NCBI GenBank assembly: GCA_020629935.1
Contig: JAHDCJ010000003.1
Coordinates: forward strand, 43,473-104,163
Direction of reading: 5' to 3'
DNA length: 60,691 bases
Source: Saprospiraceae bacterium
GTDB taxonomy: Bacteria > Bacteroidota > Bacteroidia > Chitinophagales > Saprospiraceae
Part shown: positions 9,036 to 16,612 of the stretch, in pieces
Numbering within the stretch: the first letter of the stretch is position 1
Layout of the letters: each line of letters opens with the position of its first letter
Program-made: the position numbers and the translations under genes
Notes under the pieces: model-generated
Seen by the model: only the letters and a program-made list of their open reading frames with translations
What the model was told of the DNA's origin: nothing
The model's database searches: none

Positions 9036-10190
9036 TTAATTCGCTTCATAATAAATTCGATAAATAGCCCCTGCAAAATCATCGGAAACAAGCATAGAGC
9101 CATCAGGCAAATGTTCTAAATCTACGGGACGTCCCCAAGGTACACCATCTTCTAACCAACCATCAGCGAAGGTTTCGTAGGAAGTCGCTTTATTGTTATT
9201 TTCAATTCGGACAAGTGATATTTGGTAGCCAATGCGTTTTTGACGATTCCAAGAACCATGTTCTGCAATAAACGCTTGATTTTTATATGCTGAAGGAAAT
9301 TGATTGCCTTGGTAAAACTCCATACCTAAAGGAGCTACGTGAGGGCCTAATTTCATAGCAGGCGGTGTATAATCTTCACATGATTTTCCAGCACCAAACT
9401 TAGGATCGGGCGTATCGCCTTGGTGACAATATGGATAACCAAAATGCATGTCTTTTTTAGGTGCGTGATTGAGTTCACATGCAGGCATATCATCGCCCAT
9501 CCAATCTCTACCATTTTCTGTAAACCAAAGTTCTTTAGTTTCAGGATGCCATGTAAAGCCTACTGAATTTCTGACTCCATGTGCATAAATTTCGAAGTTA
9601 GTCCCGTCTTTATCTATGCGTGAAATTGAAGCGAAGTGCGCTTCCTCAGACTTACAAATATTACACGGCGCACCAATAGGAATGTACAATTTGCCATCAG
9701 GACCAAAGGCGATATATTTCCATCCATGTGATCGTTCGGTAGGCAGTTGATCGTAAACCACTTCTGGTTGTGGCTTTTTATCATATTGATTATCGATGTC
9801 TTTAATACGTAAAATACGATTGACTTCAGCGATATATAAATCTCCTTCATGGTAGACCACCCCATTCGGCATATTTAAACCATCGATTACCACAAAAGAG
9901 GTATCGGCCCAATGATCTTGATTTTTATCAGGCAAAGCTCTAATGAAATCTCCATCACGAGAACCTACATAAAGGATATGGTTGGGCGAATACGTTAAGG
10001 AACGTGCATTTTCTATTTTTTCTGCAAACACCTCTATTTTAAACCCTGGAGGCAAATTGATTTTATCTAGAGGTAAGGCAGAGGCAGGCCTTAATACATT
10101 AGGTTTTCTATTGATCGTAATTGACTTACAACTCCACCAAATGCCAACAGAAATAAGGATAAGTACTAAAAGAAAGATTATTTTTTTCAT
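9036..10190 (-). CDS. PQQ-type sugar (sorbosone/glucose) dehydrogenase lipoprotein
   Basis: A 384-residue six-bladed beta-propeller protein of the soluble glucose/L-sorbosone dehydrogenase family, expected to oxidise sugars with PQQ as cofactor. The N-terminus is a signal segment ending in IWWSC, a lipobox-like site, so it is probably anchored in the envelope. Family hallmarks include FKIEVFAEKIENARSLTYSP, GDLYIAEVNRILRI, and HGVRNSVGFTWHPETKELWF, where the His lies in the presumed active-site region, followed by TENGRDWMGDD. The C-terminus has DLEHLPDGSMLVSDDFAGAI. Cys residues at GAPCNICK and DMPACE could form disulfides. No PQQ biosynthesis gene is in the window. It is divergent from the outer-membrane protein gene at 10379. 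Confidence 0.88.
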   Translation of the reverse strand: MKKIIFLLVLILISVGIWWSCKSITINRKPNVLRPASALPLDKINLPPGFKIEVFAEKIENARSLTYSPNHILYVGSRDGDFIRALPDKNQDHWADTSFVVIDGLNMPNGVVYHEGDLYIAEVNRILRIKDIDNQYDKKPQPEVVYDQLPTERSHGWKYIAFGPDGKLYIPIGAPCNICKSEEAHFASISRIDKDGTNFEIYAHGVRNSVGFTWHPETKELWFTENGRDWMGDDMPACELNHAPKKDMHFGYPYCHQGDTPDPKFGAGKSCEDYTPPAMKLGPHVAPLGMEFYQGNQFPSAYKNQAFIAEHGSWNRQKRIGYQISLVRIENNNKATSYETFADGWLEDGVPWGRPVDLEHLPDGSMLVSDDFAGAIYRIYYEAN

Positions 10191-10378
10191 ATAAAGTTAC
10201 ATTTTATGAGAAAGTCAGAACCAAAGGAATTAAAGTAAGATCAAAGGTTAAATGGTAAAAAATAGAGTTCAAATTTGATCTTTTAACACAAAGTATATGA
10301 AAAAATAGTTTATATTTTCAAGTTGTGATTATCTTTACCTTTCAGATTTACACTCATTTTTTTATTTAAAGAAATATA

Positions 10379-11299
10379 ATGAAAAAGATACTAATTTTTA
10401 TTGGACTATTAATTCCTTGTTTTTTACACGCACAATACGCAGGAGAATATAAAATTGGGATTAAAGCAGGTCTTAACATTGGAACCATATATGGCAGCTC
10501 GGAACAAGATGGCGCTGGCAATAAAGTAGAAAGCGTTCGGTTTATGCCAGGCTTTCATGTAGGCCCGTCGTTTAAGTACGCTGCTACAGATAATTTTGGT
10601 TTTATAGGCGAATTGCTATTTTCACAAATGAATGGCAAATATCGGTATGGGGGTTCTTCCTTTCAAATAGTTAATCTGGATTTTGGTGGTGGTCCAATAC
10701 CTGTGGTCGTTGAAGGCGATAAAAAAATTGCCTTAAATGTAACTAACAGTTATCTTCAATTTCCTTTAAATGCATATTTTAAGATCACGCCGAATATAGA
10801 GTTTACTTTAGGAGTAAGTCCAAGTATTTTAACGGCATCTTCAGCAAGAGGAGATTTAACCTTTGATGGTTCCTATGTAGTTGCAGGAGCGGTGGTTGAT
10901 CTTGATGAAATTAATATTAACTTAGACTATAATTATAATAAGGATGAAGCAGGAGGTGTTGCTTCAGAAGAAACGAATGCCATTACAAGTGGAGGGTTTG
11001 AAATTCCTGGAGCTCAAGGTATTCCTGCGGCAATTGGCGCTTATTATGAAGAAACCGAAAAAGACGGTCGGTATTTTAAGGCTTTTGATTTGGGTGCGAT
11101 TATGGGTGTTTCTTATGTATTTGATACTGGACTTCATTTTGGATTACGTGTACATCATAGTTTGCTAGACGTGACGAATAATCGGTACGACTTTTCAAAA
11201 ACAACCTATGAAACAGAGAATGGAGCCCCTGTTAGAGTATCTAGAGAAGATCGAGATTCTAATTTATCTTTTCAGCTTTCCATAGGATTTGGTTTTTAA
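10379..11299 (+). CDS. Outer-membrane beta-barrel protein (PorT/OMP_b-brl family)
   Basis: A 306-residue outer-membrane protein. It has a Sec signal peptide (MKKILIFIGLLIPCFLHAQ, cleavage after HA) and then alternating polar and hydrophobic strands. Strand-like patterns include GIKAGLNIGTIYG, NFGFIGELLFSQMNGKY and LHFGLRVHHSLLDV. The protein ends in SFQLSIGFGF, with a terminal Phe as expected for barrel insertion. GIKAGLN at the mature N-terminus is typical of the Bacteroidota 'PorT family' barrels. A second barrel gene follows 48 bases downstream, so they may be co-transcribed. The cargo or ligand is unknown. A 188-base region upstream holds its promoter. Confidence 0.82.
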   Translation: MKKILIFIGLLIPCFLHAQYAGEYKIGIKAGLNIGTIYGSSEQDGAGNKVESVRFMPGFHVGPSFKYAATDNFGFIGELLFSQMNGKYRYGGSSFQIVNLDFGGGPIPVVVEGDKKIALNVTNSYLQFPLNAYFKITPNIEFTLGVSPSILTASSARGDLTFDGSYVVAGAVVDLDEININLDYNYNKDEAGGVASEETNAITSGGFEIPGAQGIPAAIGAYYEETEKDGRYFKAFDLGAIMGVSYVFDTGLHFGLRVHHSLLDVTNNRYDFSKTTYETENGAPVRVSREDRDSNLSFQLSIGFGF

Positions 11300-11347
11300 A
11301 TAAAGACATTGTTTAAATAATCATTATTAATTTTAAAAAATTCAATC

Positions 11348-12307
11348 ATGAAAAAAAATGTATTAACCCTAACAGCAATTCTTTTGATGAGTTTTGCTTC
11401 TTTTCAAGTTTTTGCTCAAGGCTTTTATATTCAAGGGGGTTTAGGTTATTATAGCCCTGCTTCGAATGAAGTACTTGGGCCAATTATCACAAATCTTGGA
11501 GAAGAAAATGAAACGAATGGTAACATTTGGGGCACTTTTGGAAAGGGAGTTGCTGTAGGAGGAGAATTAGGATATATGTTCAGTCAAAACTTTGGTTTTG
11601 GTATTGGGGTAGATTATGTTTTGGGATCAGAAGTTGTTATTGAAGAATTTTCAAATGCAGGAACAGGAGTCGCTGATATTTCGAATGCAAAAAATAAGCG
11701 ATTAACGCTTTCTCCCATGTTTATTGTAGATGCGGGTTCAGAGAAGTTGAGTCCATTTGCTAAATTTGGAGTCGTTATTCCTGTGTTAGGTCAAACCGAT
11801 GGATTCCGATCTTCAAATGATCCGAATACCGTTAGTAATTTACTATTGGCTCTTTTCCCTGATGCCGTAGGATTTGAAGCAGAATCTATTGCCAAAGGAC
11901 AATTCGCCATTGGGTTCAATGGTGATATCGGTTTAAACTTTAATATCACAGAAAATATAGCTGTTTTTGGTTCTGTAGGATATACTGCTTTACGAATAAA
12001 AAGAAAGACTTATGAAGTAAGTCGTGCGGATATTGTGAATGCAGATGGGACAAAAGAAGGAGCATTAAATTTACTTTCATTAGGCGGTGTATTTCCATAT
12101 ACTGAATATGTAGACGAAATTGTAGCAGATGAGTTTGATGCATATCAAGATGAAGCGGCAGCAGCGGCGGCGGCTGATCCAGATTGGTTTACCTATTATG
12201 GAACGAAAGATTTTCCTGCAAAAGAATTAACCGAAGATGCGGCATTTAATACATTGAATTTCCGAGTTGGAGCAAGATATACGTTTAAACCAGGAAGTAA
12301 AGAATAA
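11348..12307 (+). CDS. Outer-membrane beta-barrel protein
   Basis: A 319-residue outer-membrane barrel with a Sec signal peptide (MKKNVLTLTAILLMSFASFQ, then VFAQ). Strand motifs such as GFYIQGGLGYYSPA, GGELGYMFSQNFGFGIGVDY and FAIGFNGDIGLNFNITENIA are typical of small OMP_b-brl proteins. The last strand is FRVGARYTFKPGSKE, so a few residues extend past the usual terminal aromatic residue. Around residue 270 there is a run of seven alanines, encoded mostly by GCG and GCA; it is unusually GC-rich for this AT-rich genome and is probably an expanded surface loop. It follows the previous barrel gene closely and ends just before a strong terminator. Function is unknown. Confidence 0.8.
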   Translation: MKKNVLTLTAILLMSFASFQVFAQGFYIQGGLGYYSPASNEVLGPIITNLGEENETNGNIWGTFGKGVAVGGELGYMFSQNFGFGIGVDYVLGSEVVIEEFSNAGTGVADISNAKNKRLTLSPMFIVDAGSEKLSPFAKFGVVIPVLGQTDGFRSSNDPNTVSNLLLALFPDAVGFEAESIAKGQFAIGFNGDIGLNFNITENIAVFGSVGYTALRIKRKTYEVSRADIVNADGTKEGALNLLSLGGVFPYTEYVDEIVADEFDAYQDEAAAAAAADPDWFTYYGTKDFPAKELTEDAAFNTLNFRVGARYTFKPGSKE

Positions 12308-12330
12308 ACGCTGGTTAAACACACAAAAGA

Positions 12331-12368
12331 AAAAAAGCCATTGGAAATAAAATCCGATGGCTTTTTTT
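12331..12368 (+). terminator. Rho-independent terminator after the two barrel genes
   Basis: An A-tract precedes the stem GCCATTGGA, a 7-base AT loop and TCCGATGGC (one G-T wobble), followed by seven T. It lies 24 bases after the stop of the gene ending at 12307. The A-tract and T-tract also pair, so it could act on both strands. The next start codon (12379) is only 11 bases after the T-tract. Confidence 0.9.
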
Positions 12369-12378
12369 ATCTTCGTAC

Positions 12379-13500
12379 ATGATAAAAAAGGTTGATGTAT
12401 GGATTTTACTTTTAGGATGCTTGATCTTTATTCCCTTACAAGGATATGGTCAATCAGCTATTGGTGGGGCATTCCAAATGGGTAAAATTTTACCGATCAA
12501 CAAGACCTTTCCTTCTATTCTCTCCAATTCTTGGTCTTTAAGTCTAGATTATACTTTCTACACTCAAGGCAAAAAAAACAAATGGGTTCGACATTTAAAT
12601 TTCCCTACTACGAATATTCAATTTTCGGTAGAGCATTTTGGTAATAAAGAAGTTATGGGTCGAGCTTATGGCATTTTACCTTCATTAGGTTTTTTTATGC
12701 TTCGCAAAAAAAGGTCAAACCTTCAATTACAAACGGGTGTAGGTTTGGCTTACCTAGACCGCCCTTTTAACAAAATCACTAATCCAAGCAATCAAATTAT
12801 AGGGAGTCATGTGAATTTTTTCGCTGCATTGCGTTTAATCAATGAATGGAATATTTCTGATCATCTCAAGCTTTTTGCCGTTTTGGGTATCCATCATTAT
12901 TCGAACAGTGCTTTTGCCAATCCTAATATTGGAAATAATACCCCTCAAGGTGGGCTTGGTATTAAATGGTGTTTTGAAGCTATAGATTATCCTAAGGATA
13001 AAGAGCGGTTTGTACCAGCACCATTAGATAGTTTATCTTCTAAAGTTCATTTCTTTCTTCGAAGCTCCTTTGGTATTACGGAAAAAGGTTATGATGGTCC
13101 CAAATATATTGCTTATGCTTTTTCTCCAGGCGTATATCGTCATTTCGGCCAACTACACAAGTTGAGTGTTGGAGGAGAGTATTTGTTCAATCATGCCCCT
13201 TATCAATTTATGCAGCATATTGGTTTTGAGTCAGAAAGTAATTTTTTACAAGCCTCTCGTTTTTCCTTATTTTTAGGCTATGAACTCCATTTAGGTCATT
13301 TAGGTTTTATTACTGAAATAGGTTATTACTTAAACAAGCATTATGAGCAACGGAGTCGTATTTCCACTAAATTTGGATTTCATTTATATGCACGAAATCC
13401 AATAAAGTTTAATCGTCATCTTCCTTATGTTGGAGTTTATATTCGGTCTTATTTAGGAGAGGCTGAATTTTTAGAAATGGTTGCTGGATATGCTTTTTAG
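12379..13500 (+). CDS. Acyloxyacyl hydrolase / PagL-like lipid A deacylase barrel
   Basis: A 373-residue outer-membrane protein with a signal peptide (LLLGCLIFIPLQGYGQ). The PagL-type signature HHYSNSAFANPNIGNN lies near residue 173. In PagL the His and Ser of HxSN are catalytic and remove a fatty acyl chain from lipid A. At the position where I recall the PagL catalytic Glu, this protein has Asn, so activity or mechanism may differ. It is about twice the length of proteobacterial PagL. The second half (from about residue 220) is more beta strands, ending in MVAGYAF with a terminal Phe. This long form is usual in Bacteroidota. A large inverted repeat follows the stop codon. Confidence 0.75.
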   Translation: MIKKVDVWILLLGCLIFIPLQGYGQSAIGGAFQMGKILPINKTFPSILSNSWSLSLDYTFYTQGKKNKWVRHLNFPTTNIQFSVEHFGNKEVMGRAYGILPSLGFFMLRKKRSNLQLQTGVGLAYLDRPFNKITNPSNQIIGSHVNFFAALRLINEWNISDHLKLFAVLGIHHYSNSAFANPNIGNNTPQGGLGIKWCFEAIDYPKDKERFVPAPLDSLSSKVHFFLRSSFGITEKGYDGPKYIAYAFSPGVYRHFGQLHKLSVGGEYLFNHAPYQFMQHIGFESESNFLQASRFSLFLGYELHLGHLGFITEIGYYLNKHYEQRSRISTKFGFHLYARNPIKFNRHLPYVGVYIRSYLGEAEFLEMVAGYAF

Positions 13501-13512
13501 CAATGGATTAAT

Positions 13513-13588
13513 TGAAGTTGTTTAAAAAGCATGGATTAATCATTGGCAAACACCTACTAATTTTTACCCTCGTTTTTAAACAACTTCA
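13513..13588. repeat. 16-bp perfect inverted repeat with 44-base spacer
   Basis: TGAAGTTGTTTAAAAA at 13513-13528 is perfectly complementary to TTTTTAAACAACTTCA at 13573-13588. It begins 12 bases after the stop codon of the PagL-like gene. It could serve as a transcription end, a regulator site or the end structure of a small mobile repeat. The loop is larger than that of a standard intrinsic terminator. Confidence 0.7.
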
Positions 13589-13870
13589 CTATTTGATTTT
13601 ATTTCCTTGAGAAATAATTTCCTATAGTTTAATCCAAATATATTGTATCGAGCCCAATAAACCCTGTGAAACTTTCGACGGAACTTTTTCCATTAAATTA
13701 TGAACATTTCTAATCTCGATACGATTCAAAATTAGATTAAATAAATGCGACAAAAAAACGAAATGTGTGGATTGAGGATTAAACTGTATGAAGTGTACTT
13801 TTGATTAAATAAATGAAAAGTTTAACTAACCTTTTGGGAATATATTTGAAAGAATTAGTTAGATTTTTTC

Positions 13871-13911
13871 AAAAAAAAAAGGATGCTGTTGAAGTAAATT
13901 CAATAGCATCC
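13871..13911 (-). terminator. Leftward rho-independent terminator without an adjacent gene
   Basis: Read on the minus strand: stem GGATGCTATTGAA, a 5-base loop, TTCAACAGCATCC (one wobble), then ten T. This is a textbook intrinsic terminator for leftward transcription. The nearest leftward gene ends 545 bases upstream at 14456 and has its own hairpin at 14330-14374. This one may therefore end read-through or a separate small RNA. Confidence 0.8.
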
Positions 13912-14329
13912 TGTGCACATTTTAGAGGGCTCCTAAAATATCCTATGAACCCAAAAAACATAGAATATTTCAATTTGCTTGCCTTTGCTTGCAACAAGGC
14001 TTTAGCTTAAAGTGGTTTGAATAATAGATAGGAATCCACTTCTAAAATAAAAAACCAAAACTTTACACAGTCCAAAAATACTTATTTTTAGATTCCTAAC
14101 AAGGGCTAATTAGTATATACCCCTTTTCAATGTGTGGATTGGTGATTTCAGCGTGTAGATTGGATTTTGATAAAATTGATTTTCAATGATTTTTGTTCAC
14201 AAAAACAACAAATATATAACCTACTGTTTATCAATCACATCCGAGATTTTATGATTATAAAAACCTAACAATCAAGCATTTAATATATTTTCTATTATAT
14301 AACTCCAAATTAATGCACTAATAAATAAT

Positions 14330-14374
14330 GGTGCCCCAGAAATACTAACAACTTAGCATTTACTGGGGAACACC
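14330..14374 (-). terminator. Long hairpin, probable terminator of the leftward helical-repeat gene
   Basis: On the minus strand GGTG-TT-CCCCAG, a pairing of AAAT and CTAA segments and a GTTG loop fold back onto matching bases ending in CTGGGG and CACC, followed by the U-rich ATTATTTATT. It lies about 80 bases after the stop at 14456. The stem has small bulges but is long and GC-rich compared with its surroundings. Confidence 0.65.
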
Positions 14375-14380
14375 TTACAG

Positions 14381-14435
14381 GCCAATCCTTCCTTTGGGAC
14401 AAAGCATAAAATAGGTTGTGGAATTGGCTTTGCCC
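14381..14435 (-). other. Interleaved complementary segments, possible RNA pseudoknot
   Basis: GCCAATCC (14381-14388) can pair with GGAATTGGC (14420-14428). GGGACAAAGC (14396-14405) can pair with GCTTTGCCC (14427-14435). The pairings cross each other and share two bases, so they could form a pseudoknot or be two alternative folds. They lie in the 3' untranslated region of the leftward gene ending at 14456, directly before the hairpin at 14330-14374. Confidence 0.35.
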
Positions 14436-14455
14436 TAAATTTTTTGATATGGTCT

Positions 14456-15961
14456 TTAAGCTAATATGGTACTTTGTTTTTGTTGGGGTAAATATTGGTT
14501 TGCCCAATTTTTCAAAACTTTAGATCCTATTGGTAAAGTCAAGCTACTCGAAGTACTTTCGTTTAACAAATTGTTTATTTTATAAAATTGAGTTTGTTTT
14601 TCTTTTTTGGTCGCTACATGAAGGCATTTTCTAACTAAGCCTAAAAAGATTTCTTCTTCTTTATTTGCGATTCCTCGTTTCTTCAAATATCGAAGTGTGG
14701 AACGAAGTTGATATTCTAGAAAATGGTAATTTTTTAGTTCGTAATGAACTGGGATTTGTAATAATTGAATAAACCGTTGGATACCAGGTAGGACTCCTGT
14801 TTTTTCATAATCTTGTACTTGGTGTATCCAATCAATAGCCTCATCGTTAGCTCCAGTCAAAAAGCAATAGACACCTAAATAATACCAAGCTTGAATTTTC
14901 CAAACTAAAGACAATTTCGATTCGTTTTGTTTGAGTGTTTCCACTAAGTTTTGCTTTACAGATTCTAAGTTTGTAGTAGAACCTTTTCCTATGGCGAAAC
15001 AGAAACGGATGACTTCAATTTGTGCTTTATATTTTTGAGATTCAATATTATTTTCGAGGAGGCCGCATTCGAGTTCTTCAATACAAGCATTAAAATCAAT
15101 TGGTTTTTGAATGCTTAAACTACATAATAAATACTCCGAAAGATTTCTATGAAAATTTCGATAATCGGTTTGTTTCATTTTTGGATTTGCATCCCATAAG
15201 TTTTTTAATTTTTCAAACTCACTAACCGCATCTTCAAATTGATTATTCATTTTAGCATATAAGCCATGAATTTCAAAATAACATCGTTTAGCTTGGAATG
15301 TGAGCGCAAATTCTTCCTTTTCTAATAGCGGATGTTGCATGATTTTAAGTGCTGCTTTACGATTACAAAAGCCACCTTTTGTAAGGCAAACTTCATAATA
15401 CGTACGCATACATAAATAAAGTTTTTCGAACGTTGCTTCATTTTGCGCTTGTTGGGTTAAGGTATGAATTTCTTCTAGCTGTTGTTGAACAGCTAATTTA
15501 CCTTTTCCACCAAACAAGTAGGGAGTAAGTTCTTTTTCCCAAAAAATAATTTGTTGTAAATAAAAGCTACGATGATTAGATGTGGCTAATTTTCGTGCTT
15601 TTAGTAAAACTTTTTTGCAGGGTTTGTAAAGGGCTTTAGAGAAAAGGATTTCGGCTTCTTCCAAATGTGCATTTAACTGGGAATTAATCGTTTTACCTGA
15701 TTGAAAATTTCTTAAGCTTTTCAATATTAATTCGAATAAGAGGTATTTTGTGGCGGCGAGTTTTTTTGCAAAAACTTCATTAGAGAATTTTTTTCTAATC
15801 TTCTCTTCGTTGTATTCTTTTTGTTGTTCAATTGCATTAAACAATTTTATGTAGTTATTACTACCATTTTTTGTATTCTGAGAAGCGAAGAGATTGAAGT
15901 GTCTTTTCTCTGCTTTACTCATGCTTTGTATTAAATGAAACAAGTCGTTAGATGGAACCAT
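14456..15961 (-). CDS. Large helical-repeat (TPR-like) protein, paralogue of the 16613 gene
   Basis: I place the start at the ATG at 15961, giving 501 residues. The frame is open 24 codons further, but the paralogue at 16613 begins at the matching point: MVPSNDLFHLIQSMSKAEKR here and MTGRDDLFHLIHSLSKTEKR there. Further shared blocks include NYIKLFNAIEQQKEYNEEKI and a closing region of short helices. The whole chain is helical, without signal peptide or membrane segments, and looks like a TPR or related alpha-solenoid of the kind used for protein binding. No enzyme motif is visible. The two paralogues are transcribed away from each other across a 651-base gap. The family is unknown to me; the function is not inferred. 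Confidence 0.75.
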   Translation of the reverse strand: MVPSNDLFHLIQSMSKAEKRHFNLFASQNTKNGSNNYIKLFNAIEQQKEYNEEKIRKKFSNEVFAKKLAATKYLLFELILKSLRNFQSGKTINSQLNAHLEEAEILFSKALYKPCKKVLLKARKLATSNHRSFYLQQIIFWEKELTPYLFGGKGKLAVQQQLEEIHTLTQQAQNEATFEKLYLCMRTYYEVCLTKGGFCNRKAALKIMQHPLLEKEEFALTFQAKRCYFEIHGLYAKMNNQFEDAVSEFEKLKNLWDANPKMKQTDYRNFHRNLSEYLLCSLSIQKPIDFNACIEELECGLLENNIESQKYKAQIEVIRFCFAIGKGSTTNLESVKQNLVETLKQNESKLSLVWKIQAWYYLGVYCFLTGANDEAIDWIHQVQDYEKTGVLPGIQRFIQLLQIPVHYELKNYHFLEYQLRSTLRYLKKRGIANKEEEIFLGLVRKCLHVATKKEKQTQFYKINNLLNESTSSSLTLPIGSKVLKNWANQYLPQQKQSTILA

Positions 15962-16612
15962 AATTTTATCGGGTATAGTTGTTTTTTGAATATGATTCAA
16001 ATTTATATCCGATCGTATGATATTGAAAACCACTTTTTTTCTAAAACGGTACTTCTAAGAAGGGTAAAATTGCTAATATGCTGTAAAACGACTAAACAAC
16101 TAAATTGAAACAAATGACATAAAAGACTATTAAACAAAGATTTACAAACCAAAACTTGCTAAACGGTGAGTTTATTAATGTCTTTTATTACATGGGAAAA
16201 AACAGCCCTAAACGGGATTTCTAACGAAACCATAAAAAGCAATTTTTCCTTCTTAAAGTACTATTTTACTTAATAACTATCATTGAACGACACTGCAAGG
16301 TTCTCTTTTAAGCTTCCAAATACAAACCATTTTTTGTTAAAAATCTAAAGACTAGGCTGTTTACAAAGCAAAAAAATAGTACATATTACTTATAACGATT
16401 TACTTATCAGGCATTTAACACTACTTGTGTTTTTATGATCATCTAAAAACCAATCCTCAATTTTAAAGGATATAAACCTTAATAATCACTTAGATTGGCA
16501 TGAAATTTAAGTCAGCATTTATATAATTTGTATATTGTATGGATACAACTAAACAAAAAATATTTTTTCAAGACATTTGGAATAGACGATTTGTAATAAA
16601 GGGCCTTTATAT
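15962..16612. other. Divergent promoter region between the helical-repeat paralogues
   Basis: A 651-base AT-rich region that must carry the promoters of both divergent genes. I see no strong hairpin, repeat or clean TTTG/TAnnTTTG promoter pair. A 31-codon frame at 16178-16273 (start MSFITWEK) is open on the plus strand, but nothing supports it as a gene. Confidence 0.5.

Larger units (their letters stand above)
13501..14455. other. Gene-free, hairpin-rich intergenic region
   Basis: This 955-base AT-rich stretch has no convincing gene. It contains a 16-bp inverted repeat (13513-13588), a leftward-facing terminator (13871-13911), a long imperfect hairpin (14330-14374) and a set of interleaved complementary segments (14381-14435). 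The 13-mer AATGTGTGGATTG occurs twice (13762-13774 and 14129-14141), with a related GTGTAGATTGG at 14153-14163. ATGGATTAAT also recurs at 13503 and 13532. A 65-codon frame at 13813-14010 runs through the terminator hairpin and is unlikely to be a gene. Confidence 0.6.

Noticed and set aside
13813-14010. 65-codon plus-strand frame in the 13.5-14.4 kb intergenic region
   Set aside because: It runs through an A-tract and the stem of a clear leftward terminator, and its product shows no protein-like pattern.
14310-14507. 65-codon minus-strand frame near the end of the helical-repeat gene
   Set aside because: It overlaps the end of a real gene and the long hairpin at 14330-14374; no domain is visible.
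16178-16273. 31-codon frame between the helical-repeat paralogues
   Set aside because: Too short, without a supporting ribosome site or motif; kept only as a note in the intergenic entry.
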